DNA of 64,000 bases from Rhyzopertha dominica (taxonomy: Eukaryota > Arthropoda > Insecta > Coleoptera > Bostrichidae): the NCBI GenBank assembly GCA_025024175.1, contig QCXZ01000064.1:51667325-51731324 (forward strand), in the 5' to 3' direction. Position numbers and translations under genes: made by a program. This document shows, in pieces, positions 47,941 to 61,126 of the stretch (position 1 is the first letter of the stretch; each line of letters opens with the position of its first letter). Under the pieces are notes generated by a model. That model searched no databases. It saw only the letters and a program-made list of their open reading frames with translations, and was not told the DNA's origin.

Positions 47941-50900
47941 GTTACTGCAAACAACATGTATTTAAACAGAATAAATGATGCTTTGATGTAACGATCTGTT
48001 TTTGGATACAAAGAAATAATTGTTTGAATTTGCGCGTGTTACTAGCAAAGTGGAAGTTTGGGGTTCCGCTTCTTTAGCCATGGTTGGACACTGGACAGAA
48101 TGTATCAAGGTAAATCGGGAAAAGCCGCCGTTATTTGTTTCTTATTATTGTCTGTTTATTTCATTAAATTGTAAAACAAAAAAGGAAGATGGCCACAGAT
48201 TTTAAAAGTAAGTATGAAGCCTAAATAAAGTATTTGCTTAATATGATGTGAACAATAAGGCATTTAAAGAAGCACATGATCGTGTTAACGCAAGCTCTGT
48301 TACAGAATGACCATCTATGATTCGTAAGGATGTTAATTACGGAGTTGTTTCTCTACATCTTGAAGTAGGTATATGTTAGTAAAGTCTGCTCAATGAAGTG
48401 CCCTATTTGTACCAAACTACTATTACAAGTAATGCGTTATTTAGTCAGTATATTTGTAATACTAAAATGGAACACATTTATCACGCTAAAAAAACCAGTA
48501 GATTTGTGATTGTCCTTTAATAAAATGTAATAAATTAAAATACATACTTTCCGTCTGCATTATATTCGTACATATGAGTAGCAAAATTTACCTTGGGAGT
48601 GGACTTGTCTAGGTTAGTCTGATTTAAATCAGATGTTTTTTACTAAACCAATTACAGTTTTGCGGAAATGAATTGAGTGACATATTGCATTTTTAATTAC
48701 AAGAAACAACTTTTATGCGCTCTATAAAAAACAGGAAGCCCCCGGAATACACTTGCATAAAATACATAGACATATCGAAGTGGGTTAATCAAAATTAATT
48801 TCTTTAACTTAAAAACAATTTATTTATATGTTTAGAGGGCTTGTTTGAATGCAATACTTATACAATCTAATTAAAAATATATATATTTCATTAAAATTCA
48901 CATGCAGTTTGCTGCAATAACAGAGATAATGAATTGAGCATATGAATTCTTTCAATCAAACAATTGTTTCATTTCAGGAAACAGCTGTTTTATTGGACTA
49001 AATCAGTGATATCTTTACTGCAAAGAAATATTTATTTGGTATGCAGAGAATCACTTATCTCTTCTCTGATTCCAAACCATCTTCATGGTTTAGTGAAATA
49101 CTTTGTTCTACAAAGGAAATTATTATTCTAGATTTAATAGTTTCAAAAGTTAATTTAAAGCTTTGTATATATTATGTTAAATAAATGTTATTTTAGCCGC
49201 TTCAAGAATTTTGAGGGTCTGAAACAAACAAATCATTTACTTCGCCATATACAAACAAATAACTTGTTGCCGTAAATATATTTTTTTTTCTTCCAGACAA
49301 ATTGTTCTCTCTGTGTAGTTAATAGTTTATATTTGGAATTTATTATATATCCCAAACCAAATTTCCAGGTAAAATTATTTTCTATTGTACCGAAAATGTT
49401 TTAATTAATGACTAGTTTTAGGTTCATAAAAATCTGTAGTCAGTCTCCATTTTGATTTTTTGTTTATGTTCTATTTACCTTTACTAACTAAATCTATCCG
49501 ATTACACCTACATTAGAAAAAGTAATAACAATTTTAATACTTTTATAAAACTAAATTATAATCTTATATTTTTGGAACACACCAGTACGATAGTAATTTT
49601 GTTAGAATAAAGTTGGCAGTTGATTACTTAGTAGTTCAGAAGAGACAAGTCGTAAGTTCCCATAAACCTGTCATCGTCCTGCAAATAATTACCAATTAAA
49701 ACATCAAAAGTGCAAGACAGGCTTGAAGCTTGGGCATTTTATGCATTATTTTGCTAAATATATAATATAGGCAGCACTTACAAGCGTAACGTATTGTGGT
49801 TAGCAAGAGGGTACAACCGTAAAGAATAAATAATAATGAACCGTACGAGTGCCAGATATGTAAATGTGGTTACTCGTTTGTAGCTAAGCGATAATAAGTT
49901 TAACCTGCACTATCAGCACAGCCTTATAGTTATCAGGTTTATACGTGGCTTTACGAAACTCTCTTGACTTGATCTTTTTCTGAAGGGACACAACCGGAGT
50001 ACACATGTAGCGGTAGTAACGAATTTTGAAGCCACATTGCATTTATGATAACCTTTAGGAGTAGCCTTTGACCTCTTTTTTAACCTTCAATTTAGAATAG
50101 TATATTAAACCTCAATGATGACACGGATAGTGCGGAACATAATAGCTTACCTAACTTAGGCATAACTTATTGTCAGCGCAAAGAAAAGAGCTTTTAACCG
50201 CTACACTATACTTACAAAGTATGTCACTGTTTTAAAATGCGGCACGCTAGAAAATGATGAGTATCTTTAAGGATATTTTTATCGCAAACTACAACTAACC
50301 CACTGACTGACTGACGGAACGTGAATACATTACATTTTATATGTATGTCAAAAGCATGCGTTTCCCCACTCTTGTATTTGCATTCAATTTGGTTATTATG
50401 GACTTTCCGTGAGTTACCGGAAAGTGACGTTTCTGAAAAGGAACGAATGATAAATATTGACACGTTGGCGTTTATTTTTGTTTATGCCTGTAGAGTTTGG
50501 TAGAATTTAATGATTCACGAAGTAAAATTTTATTGTTAGTCCTAATTTTCCTAGTGTGCAATGCATATACACGTTTTCGCTTATAAGAAGTAATAAATAA
50601 AATAATCAGCGTGAGCCAAGGTTGTTGGATAAATTTTTGCGATCGGTAAGGAATTGCATTTTCTATTGAAAATTTTACTACTTTCTTACTAGATTAAAAA
50701 ACGAATATTTGTTATTCCTTAGAAAATAGGCTCGGTAACGAATAGTAACGTAGAAGTTTACTGGATTTAAAAAAACCTAAGACGGCATTTTTTTTAATGT
50801 TTCCATTGTTAATTTTGTGTTTAGTAGATATTGTACTTTTGTCAACGTTATTATTATCTTTCAAGATTGATTCTGTGTTCCTGTTATATTTATTATTGCT

Positions 50901-51350
50901 GCATTGGAATTGTTAATCTTTACCTTGATGTGGCGGATCATATCAATTGTTTAACTCTAGTTTATAGGAATATTTGAGCTCAACACATGTGATTTTATTA
51001 CAAAACGTTACAGATACCCTTTCTACTAAATTACGAACGTTGTCAGTTGAATATAATTCCTCGAATTTAACTGGATAGTTATTTGATAGTTTTAAGCTTA
51101 TAATGACAAAATAATCTGATACATCTATTCAAGGTTCAGTCCTTGGGCCTTGTTAGATATCTTATATTCGGTCAAAATTTATGACTCGAAGTTATTCAAA
51201 TTATCACCACTCACCAGCGTGCGTTGGGAAAATGTTTGTCGGAACCTAAACAGCGGAATAAATAATGTGAACAAATTAAATGCTCGATATTTTATTTACC
51301 ACGCATATTGCATTTTCCAGTTAATTTATCCGAATGCATGACAAAAAACT
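47941..51350. other. gene-free stretch
   Basis: No supported gene or element seen. Frames at 48020-48205 and 50224-50503 have no recognisable domain. Confidence 0.5.
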
Positions 51351-51650
51351 AAATATTCGATAAAAATAATATACGCTTGATAAATCTAATGAATGCTCGA
51401 TATAAAATTTTCACGCAGGTTAAAATAATAAATATTCGATAAATATCATGGACGCTCGATAAATGTAATGAATGCTCGGTATAAAATTTTAACGCATGTT
51501 AAAATAACAAATACTCGATAAATATCATAGACGCTCGGTAAATGTAATGAATGCTCGATATAAATTTTACATGCATGTTAAAATAATAAATATTAGATAA
51601 ATATAATAGACACTCCATAAATGTAACGAATAATGTGCAATAACAAATTC
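51351..51650 (+). repeat. 79-bp tandem repeat with CTCGATAAAT sub-repeats
   Basis: The word ATTCGA or its variants returns at 51355, 51434, 51513 and 51592, an exact 79-base period. Each unit contains two or three shorter sub-repeats of the form GCTCGATAAAT-TAATGAAT and a TTTTAACGCATGTTAAAAT segment. Decayed units continue to about 51780. Confidence 0.85.
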
Positions 51651-52149
51651 AAATGTTTCCTGAATTATTAAAAATATTCGTTAAATATATAATAGATGTT
51701 CGATTAATTTAAGGAATGCTCGGTACCAGATTGGATTAATTAATATTCTGTAAAATATAATAAATGCTCGGTAAATGTTAAATGGAAAATTGATGGTGCA
51801 AGAATAGGTACTTGCCCTCAGCAAAAGTGGCCTCTCTATCAACCTTTAAGCAGTAGCCGTACAACACTTTGAAACATTACTATAGGTCCCTATATTTTCA
51901 TCGAAAATAAAAAAAAATGTGAAACAAAATAAACACTTAATTGACTAAACAAACACACTGGTAACTGATGTTTACATGATTGGGAAACAAAATGCACTCA
52001 CAACAAAGAACTTAAAATATTGTTTGTTCACCGAACAGAATAAGGTTTAGCGTTGGGAAATAGACGCAACAAGCGGCTGTTTATTTGTGATGCGATATAA
52101 GGCATATGAAATTATTATAATATGCAAATTTGATTTAACAGTGACATGA

Positions 52150-52430
52150 CTTATCGAGCATTTATATTTTTTTCTAATACATTGCTATAAAGGCTAAATT
52201 TAATTCAATAGTGAACATACATTATCGAGCAATTATATATTTTTATAGTGCACATTTTATTAAAATACCGACCAGAACTTAGCGTCAAATAGGATATTTT
52301 ATATTGTGATTTCATAAAAAATGTAAGGCATTTCCTATTATTTTATCCAGCATTTTATATTTTTTATCGAGCATTTAGTATTTTCTTAATCTGCAAACTG
52401 CATTAAATTACCCGGCGTTTATTACAACCC
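52150..52430 (-). repeat. inverted, decayed copies of the 79-bp repeat words
   Basis: TTATCGAGCATTTA, ATTATCGAGCAATTA and TTTATCGAGCATTTAGTA recur here; these are the reverse complement of the GCTCGATAAAT sub-repeat at 51351-51650. The two arrays face each other across a unique stretch at 51790-52140, which resembles a large inverted-repeat element with satellite-like ends. Confidence 0.6.
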
Positions 52431-54428
52431 TTAAATAATTTGGTCCTTAAGTACTAGTCTTAAAATCCGCTACAGTACTCTTTGGAAAAAAGTTTTACGC
52501 CCTCGTGCTTCTTATTTTAAGAATTGCAATTGTGGTACAGTTTATAATGCGTGCACTGGCAAACTGTATTTTAAGCTCATATTATATAACTGCATCTTAC
52601 GTTTCGCCAATGAAATTTATCAACATGCTTGTGTCACAGAACAAATAGTCGAGTGCGTCCACTCAACAATTCTATGAAACAAAAATCATTAATAGAGCCA
52701 AACCATCAAATTTGTATGACAATATTTTAGTAAAAACCGATGAACATTATATTAATGTTAGAAGAAAGGCTATACCCACAATTCCGGCACAGAACGGTAC
52801 CTATATATTTTACTTTATTTATTTTAATAAATCCGAGGGCTGTTTTTTCTTGCAACCTCCAATTAGTTATAAAATAAACTCTTGTACAAAATATTTTGTT
52901 ATTGTGGTAAAGTGGTTAAGCGTTATCTGCTTAGCCATGAAGCAAAGGACGACGATAACCTAGAGGGTTTATTTTGAAACATTGTTGTCTATATTGAGCA
53001 ATTTTCGAGCAGAATAAACGAAGTAGCAAACTGTTTAACTGTTTAACATGATATGTGTTTACAATATTTTACAACACATTGAAATATAAATTAGTAACTG
53101 TTTGTTTTATACAGATTTTTTCAATCTAAACCTATATGCAGTAATATTATGAGAAAACGAATCTTGTGCAAGCATTTTAGTATTTATTTTACCCCTGGTT
53201 TCTTGAAAAAGTGCTGATGTTCACTATTTTGAATGAAAACGACGTATCAAGGATATCACTTACCCTAAATGAATCAAATAACTGATTATCGTCGATATAC
53301 ATATATGTATGTGGATCCCACAATGCGACCAACTGTCTTATGGATTACAACTTCTTGTTCTCGACATCTCTGTAATAATAAAATTTAAAAACCGTTTAAA
53401 ACCGTTCTGGTTTACAAGGTCAACAAACGCACTTTGATCCGACAATATCAATACAGAAGGACATTATTTTTATCCAATGCTGAAACCAAACAGTTTTATA
53501 TTTAAACGCTAAAACCATCAAAATGTGGTTAGTTGCAAATCTTGTGGTTATTCCTTGACACTAACAAATAACAATGCAGGGGTAACATTTAATAGGTAGG
53601 TCTTTATAGTACTAAATTAATTTGTCGAGCACGTGTATGGTATGCACAAGCATAGTATACACCATATAATGTACTCATCTAGATACTTCTTCATTAATTT
53701 TCAAAGCTAGCTGCACAATGTTTTCGAGTCTTTCCCAGAATTTTATGAGAATTATCATTAGTATTATTATTATTACTATATGCTTGTAGCTATAACACAC
53801 GTATATCTCTGACTTCCTGAGCTGCACGTGCTACCATTCGACGCAATTCATATCAATGCAGCAACACGGGAATGGAACAGTCTAATACCAGATTGCTAGT
53901 ATAACGCACGGGATACAGTTATAATCCTTAAACGCGTGATACCGTGATATTAAACCAATTACAGAAACACCACGTAACATAAACATGGTTGTAATGCGTG
54001 CAATTATCGTTGCGCGTTGTTGTGCCACGTAATTACTTTTGCACTGTACTATGTGCGAGCTTTGTATTACATTAATTTCGAGATGCGATTCTGGTACAAG
54101 AAACTATAATAGGTTTTTGTGGAAGGAAACAACTATTTATAAAGTTTGAAACTATAACAAGAATACACGTGCTTTTTATTGCCTGCATCATACGAAGTAT
54201 GTCATTGGGTCTCTCAATAAAACAGTAGTTTTTTCAGTGTCTCTCGTTCTTGACATTCTAGTACTCCACAGGGAAATATTTGTAAGTAACATAGCGTAAT
54301 GACACACAAATTTCAAAAAACAGTTGGGCCGAGCTTAAATGCTGCATACTGGAGATAAAAAGAGCTTAGTGTGGTTTGAATCTAATCGAAGCAGTAAAAA
54401 AATAACCCCAACCACAATATTAGACATT
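52431..54428. other. gene-free stretch
   Basis: No supported gene. AAAGTGGTTAAGCG near 52908 looks like a tRNA D-arm word, but no cloverleaf or B box follows. Confidence 0.5.
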
Positions 54429-54432
54429 ACAA

Positions 54433-54480
54433 TATTCTATATACGTATTTCAGCAGCTAAGCTGCCATCTTCAGTAGAAT
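54433..54480 (-). ncRNA. candidate type I hammerhead ribozyme with palindromic stem III
   Basis: On the minus strand, in order: stem I strand TATTCTA just before the core, CTGAAGA (54474-54468), one extra U, hairpin GGCAGC-TTA-GCTGCT (54466-54452, 6 bp with one G-U), GAAA (54451-54448), self-complementary ATACGTAT (54448-54441) as stem III, A (54440) as the base before cleavage, then TAGAATA (54439-54433), perfectly complementary to the first strand over 7 bp. Self-cleavage is predicted between 54440 and 54439. Minimal type I hammerheads that work as dimers through a short palindromic stem III are known from Penelope-like retroelements. The extra U before stem II is unusual and could reduce activity. 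A deleted copy is at 35190-35275. Confidence 0.65.
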
Positions 54481-54824
54481 AATAAGGTGACTTCTTGAAA
54501 TCGGGCCGGATTAACCGGAGGATATTCTTCTCACCGAAATTTCACTGGAATTTGCATACTGGAGTTCTATTGCTGGTCGCTCCTAAAAATTTTGTTACAT
54601 CCAGAGTATTGTCTCATTCTTTAGTTTTTGGTCAACAACTCATGAAGCTACTTTATTTCTCTTCACATCAGTATTACCATTTCATCCGTCTGCCCTTGGC
54701 GTCGTCTTCTGTGCTAAAACAGGCCTCCGTTGTTAAGGTAGTATTAAACGGTATCCATGGTACTGGAATATACCTAAAGCTTTTTATTCTATCCCTAATC
54801 TGCGCTCAGTACCAATTTTATTTA

Positions 54825-55209
54825 CAGTTATTAAACACATTACAGTACCACAATAGTCCACCAGTTTAAATGTAAAAGGAGGTGGGAGAGGGAACCACAC
54901 TATCAAACCTTAAAGATTAGATAACTGTCAGATGCCAGGCTCTAATGAACAAAGCACGTTGCCAATTACCTAGGAAGAACTCAAACAACACTAAAATGGC
55001 TTGGTTTAATTCGCCATTTTAAAATAAAATATGTTTTCTTTATCTAACTCATTGGACATATGAATCGCGGTACTGTAATACATTTAGTAGCATGACGTCT
55101 GACAGTTCTCTAATCTTTAAAGTTCGGTTTGGTTCCCTCTCTCAACTCTGGCCAATATATTGCCCTAAAATGAGGGACTATTGCAGTACTGTAATATATT
55201 TAGTTACTG
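54825..55209. mobile_element. foldback element, 385 bp
   Basis: The arms 54825-54935 and 55093-55209 are reverse complements with moderate divergence: both carry ATTACAGTAC, CAATAGTCC, GAGAGGGAACCA and TTTAAAGATTAGA-AACTGTCAGA-type blocks in mirrored order. The inner end repeats GGTACTGTAATACATTTAG once more. No coding capacity or clear target duplication. The terminal word CAGT(T/A)A is weakly hAT-like. Confidence 0.7.
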
Positions 55210-58162
55210 TAAGTTTTATTTTTTGATCAGCTTTTATTTTATAATATACTTACTTAATTCTCTCATAGGCACATGAGCCTAAGCAACAAAGCGCAAGAAT
55301 AGGCCCTATCTGAAAAAAAATTGACGTGTTGGAAATTGTCATAATAATTACCTAGTGCCATACTCGGCACTCTATATTTGGACCTAAAAATCCAATCTTC
55401 TTGCAATTATTCCTTCCAAAACATACTAAATATAAAAATATCCATTACAAAGATTTTAGAGTATTCTTTGTTTTGTTTGAAACATTTTTTTAATAGTTTT
55501 GAATTTAAACTCATGTAAAGTGCAGTGTATTTTTTTAACTACCTGAAGCTCTCTTTTCATCCAAAACTTTAATTACCATCATCAATTCGAAATAATTTAA
55601 AGTGCATACAAATTATTGCAATACATTTTCCCTTGTGAATTGTCAAGTCAGATTTCGTCGTACAACAAAAAAAAAGATACTGGTGTGTTGATTGCAAGAA
55701 CAACGATCAGTATGCCCTCATCATTTAGTTCTATCCCCTTTGTTGGATATAAGCATCTATATCCTTATTCTTCTTATAGTGCTGGCAAAAGGTAATCCTA
55801 TATAAATATTTTATTTCCTGTAACTTGATAAAGTGCTGAACAACTAAGCAAAGTTTGCAAACTAGACAATCAATGACACTAACTTACTGTTTTACACGCT
55901 TTCGATAGTTGCGTCGTCATGTCTGCAATTTTCATTCGAGCAATGAAGAATTCCATAAGGTTAAAAAAATTTAGAACTAAACCGGCCTGTCGAAGTTTAA
56001 ATAAGATAGCATAGATCAGATCCTTACTTTACTTCTGCTACAGGAGAAAACTTCATAATTGCGCTTTAAAGAGCTTTACACAAATTTTATATCTTTGAAT
56101 TCACCCCGAAACTAACATTTTATGATGACACAAACTATAATAAATATAACCTCGTTTTGTTACGAGCAGTACAACAGCGTTTACTCTGAACTTACCATCA
56201 AGTACAGTTGGTATGTTGTTTCAAAAAATCTGGAAGAATAAGAATGGAAGGGACAGTAAGAGCCTAATCTAAAGTATTCCTCAAGCTCCTGTACTATGCA
56301 GAAAATGTAAATAAGGTAGATCTTAAACATGGGGCGCACCCAGCGGTAGCTACACAATATATCCAATTTAGTACGTTAATTAGGTGTCTAGTACAAGTAT
56401 GTCCATCAAAATTCAAAACTGCTGTTTTTTATTAGGTCAACAAACTACATATCAGTTGATATATTATAGCACATTCTTTTTAATATGTTTACATAAAATC
56501 GATAAAAGGGCGTAGGTTTTTTTTTCTCTGATACTTATAGTTTTCTACCTGTCACGATGAATCGTTTCAAATAAAGGTATTTGCCTGACGTGTTCACAGA
56601 ATTAGAAATAACCAAACTGAAACAAATATAGAAGCTTTCAGACATTTTCACTGGAAACGTTACGTTCAGTCATTTTGGAGTTGTGACATCCCAATAGTTT
56701 TGCCCTCTCAATTTAATAAGATTAGTAAATTAGAAAGATTTAAGAAATTGAATAATGACATTATTGTGTGTTATTTTTAGCAATATATGTTCAAAATTAG
56801 AAAGACTATGAAAAAGTAGTCAGTCAATTGCTTTTGAAGGTTTCTTTCTAACACTATTTTGATTTGTAAGATCCTGTGATTGATATAGAATTATATAGAA
56901 CCAGCATAAGAAACTTACAACTACAGAAGAAATTTCAGTCAAATATATAAGCTAGCAGTCATTCAGAAATGAGTTTTCAGAAAATACCACAATAATTATT
57001 AATTCAAATAGCAGTCGCAAAAGCCTCTGCTATTGAATTGCCAACTTGCATAAAATTTTTGTTATTGTTGATCAAATTGTTGTTTTGAGCTTTAAGAGCA
57101 TTATTTCTGTTTATTTTTACCATTTCTTGTTACTAGGCCTAAAGACAATGGAAAACAGGCATTTTGTTAGTTATGTGTGCCTGTTTTTAGCATATTTTTC
57201 TCATATTCTATTTTGCGAAATTGGAAAGTCATGACCAGAACCAGAACCTTAAGTACATTTAAAATTTCATCTTAGAACGGCTATGAATGGAAAGTACACA
57301 TCAACAACAGTTTTGCTTATCACATCATGTATATTTCAGAACTTCAGATCGCATGCGGCAATTCAATGATTTGGAAAAACCCAAGGCACTTACAGCTGGC
57401 AGAATGTTAGTCACACTATGACTTCCGATAAACTTTTTGTGTGTAATTCACAAAACAACCGCAAAACGTTGTTTGCCCAAACTTTATTATCACAAATTTG
57501 TTTACGCCAGAAAAGTTAGAGTGGGACTGTAATATTTACTAAGAACGAAAATGTTTTCAGCCTTCAGTTTGTTTGGGTCCAATTACGGAAGCAAACCCCA
57601 GCCGTTAATAAGTAAGTAAACACCAACAGTGTACTCAATCAGTGTCATGTTTATTGCATTGCCTGGTAGCCTGCTAGCCCTGTACGAAGTATTTATATAA
57701 CTAGCCCACCCATTGCAGTGACAACGTTTAAGCCATATTGAAACAATGAAACTCGTTCAAATATTCCTTATGCGTATCCCTTTTAAGAGAAAAAATATTT
57801 ACCTTCGTCATAATTTTTTTCATTATTTGGCAAAAGCCGCCTTGTCTCTATACATTTTCACTTTTTCTGACTGATGTTTCTGATACCGATGTGCAGAAAA
57901 CTTTCTTAGCAAAAATAGTCTTAGAAGTTTACCGAAAAATACGGAGGACCTAAAACAACAGCAAACTCAAAAAGTATTTTTAAATTGATTCTAGAGGGCA
58001 CCACATGAGATGACCTATTTACATTTAATAAGTACGGCTGCAAGTGAACGGTTAACATTTTTAAATACGTATCTCTCAATACTTCGATTGCTTCTAACGA
58101 CATCGTAATAATATCCTTTTGGTGTAAAAAGGGTAGTCCAAAATATTTTTTAATCAATATTA

Positions 58163-58163
<1 letters not shown>
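55210..58163. other. gene-free stretch
   Basis: No supported gene or element seen. Confidence 0.5.

Positions 58164-58202
<39 letters not shown>
58164..58202. repeat. (ATT)n microsatellite, 13 units
   Basis: Uninterrupted ATT run. It encodes a poly-asparagine tract in a minus-strand chance frame (57921-58229) that I do not regard as a gene. Confidence 0.95.
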
Positions 58203-61118
58203 TTCTGACATTATGTGTTCCGATACCATTATATAGCGTCTTGGGTAGCTTCACGGAAATTTACGGAGGAGTTGTCGGAAGCAATAGAATGTTCGTTATT
58301 CATAAATCACTATAGTACGTGGAAATTTTGATGTTTGAATTTTTGGGTACCTTACATACTAAATTAGATATATGGCATGAATAGTTATTCTTCTATTTCT
58401 ATAGTTGTTGTTGCCGATGTAACTATTATTTCGAAACATTTCTTATTCGCAGTTCTCTTGTTATCGTTTTTTTATAATATTTTACAGGTCATTATAATGG
58501 GCACACGAACTTCGTATGGTATTATCTGTTTACTGCACTTAATTCATAAACACATTAGTAAAACTTATTTTTGGTGCTAAACATTTTTATCAAATACGAC
58601 AACCCAGGTTCAAGGTTTCAATTGTATAGATATCAGTCGCAAAAGATTTATTACTTTTCTAACTTAGATAGGATCAGATACTAGTCATCCAGTGTGTCAT
58701 TAAATTGTGCTTTTGTGTTAAATTTAACAGAATATCTCTTTTGCATCCATTGATACTGGTCACATCTTTCCTAAATCAGACAGGTACCTTCTGAACAATT
58801 TGAATGCATAGTCATAATTAAATCGTGGTTACACTTTTATAGAGTATAAGACTGATGTTATATTATCAGTAATGTTTATAGGTGCAGTCTCACAACTATA
58901 CCCTTCAAACTCATTTACATGTAGCAGCCAATGTGAAGGCATAGTTTTTTCCGAGAACCTTAGAAGAACTCCAGTGCCTAGTCTTTGATACCATAAAAAG
59001 CGATGCTTCTTTATACCGAATAGACATCATAAACGCACTTTATATTTTGACTCACAATGAAAAAACAAGGGCCATTTATTGTGTCCCTAATTGCTTGTCA
59101 GTTTGGTTGTACTAATTTTTGATAATTTAGAGATTAAATAGAAACATCCAAATAACTTGATTCTTAAAACAAGCTCTTGTTAGATTGTGTATGATTTGTG
59201 GTGGCACGTCGCACGTATGCTTCTCTAATGGCAAGATTTCAACATGCTTATAATTAGGACCTTAAATTAATTAAATTTATGAAGCTTGTGGATGATCACA
59301 ATTTTAAGACTGATGTTCCAGGAATTCCAACAATAGAACGGGAAACTTGTTAAATTCCAAATTTTTTATAAGAATTTTCTCAATTTCATTTATTTTTCTC
59401 TGCTATATTTAACACTATATAACACAAGGAGTCGTACAAGTATGTACATTACAGCTAACCTTGACCAACTGCGGTTTAGTTAAAATAAGCACCGCGTTCC
59501 GAAAACACACGAACTTTAATTTCAACGGAGATGCACTTCATCTAACAATTTTACTCGGGACAGGTGCTGTTTATTATAGGTGTGCCAGTAGCACACCCAC
59601 AATTTATTTGTCCCCACAAATAAGCCAGGCTCAGTGGATCTGATTATAACTAGGAAATAAAGGAACTTGCTTCTGCCAAATGTCTATCCGCGACTGTTTG
59701 GTAGATTTAATGAAAAAAAAATGCGGATTCCTAAACTTAGAACACAAACATGTGCAGCGTATAAATTTAGTGCCATTACAATGTACCGGAAGGTGGAAAT
59801 TACCATTTTACCTTGTATTAGCAATATGGGACAAGTGTTAACCTTCCTTGGAAAAAAGTATTTCAGAAATGCTTGTTCAACAAGAATCTCTAAACCGATA
59901 AATGTTCAAGGAATGCACGATAAAACGGTCTAATTATCGTAAAATTTCGTTCATTAACGTTAGTTTTTATAAACATATGATGAGAAATAACGTACTAAGC
60001 TGGTGGGATAGATAAATATCAACTAGCAATGTTTATGCGTACATTAAATAACAGTGTTCCGGGCAAGCCTGTCGAAGTGTTACAATTTGTCAATTATGAA
60101 CAACGCTATTCAGTAAGTAGTACAAGTGACTATCTTTAAATTGTCTTGCGTTTCAATTCAATTTTATCACTATATGCCGATTAAGTGTTTAAATAACATT
60201 TAAATAAGTACTTTTCAGAATGGCTTCTTAAGTTCAAAGAATAATTATCTTGATATTGTATACAACAAGTGCTTTTTACCAAAACAATTATTTTTTGCTT
60301 TCCACCGACCGTCAGCGTCTTAATTTTTAAATTATTTTTTAAGTTAGGATAAGATATACGAAACAATACGACAACAATAAACATTTACAATTTTCGGGAT
60401 TTTCCTACTAACACATTCATCCTAAACTAACCATGCTGCTTTGGGGTTAAGATGACCATTAAAACCAAATATTGAGGCAGCTTCGTTTAAACAAACTCGT
60501 AGTGTTGATATTTCAAGTCATCGCGAAAATATTCCAACTATATCCTTGCCCTACTTAAAATATTAGCTGATATTCGGATGCTGACCGATTTAAATACCAT
60601 ACATATCTGCCTATTTAGAAGCAAAATATATCGTGATTATATTTAGCATACTGATGCTCCCAATTACTAAACTTGCGCTTTTACGTGCCTTTCATAAAAT
60701 AATCGTAATTTCCTTCCAATCTGCTTTTGCTAGAACGTTTACCTCCCAGCTTTCACTAGTACTGGTATTACTGTTTGCTGTTTTATATAGTATTTATTGA
60801 AAGTTAATCTAGTGCAAATATATAGCATTAATCAATTAAAGACGTAGATAATTGTAACTGCTTAAGTTATTTACGTAACCTTACTTTCTAAAGCCATCTA
60901 TTACTATGTCTTCCACTCTTTTACTTTATTAAGTGCAAAACCTACCTTACGATTTTATGAAGAGCAGCTGCATCTATATTTTTTATACGTGACCTAATTT
61001 GCACAGACTTGGATAGATTTACAGAAAACTGTATAATACCTCGCATGGAAAATATGACGGCTCCGTTCCTAAACAAGCTCATAAGACATTAAACAAATTA
61101 ACAATATTTGCACTACGT
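58203..61118. other. gene-free stretch
   Basis: No supported gene or element seen. Frames at 59461-59643 and 59667-59933 lack recognisable domains. Confidence 0.5.
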
Positions 61119-61126
61119 GGTATAAC

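Noticed and set aside
52905..52970. tRNA-like words (AGTGGTTAAGCG)
   Set aside because: No B box, no anticodon arm and no acceptor pairing; not a tRNA gene.
57921..58229. 102-codon frame with a poly-asparagine run
   Set aside because: The run is the ATT microsatellite read in one frame; no other protein-like feature.
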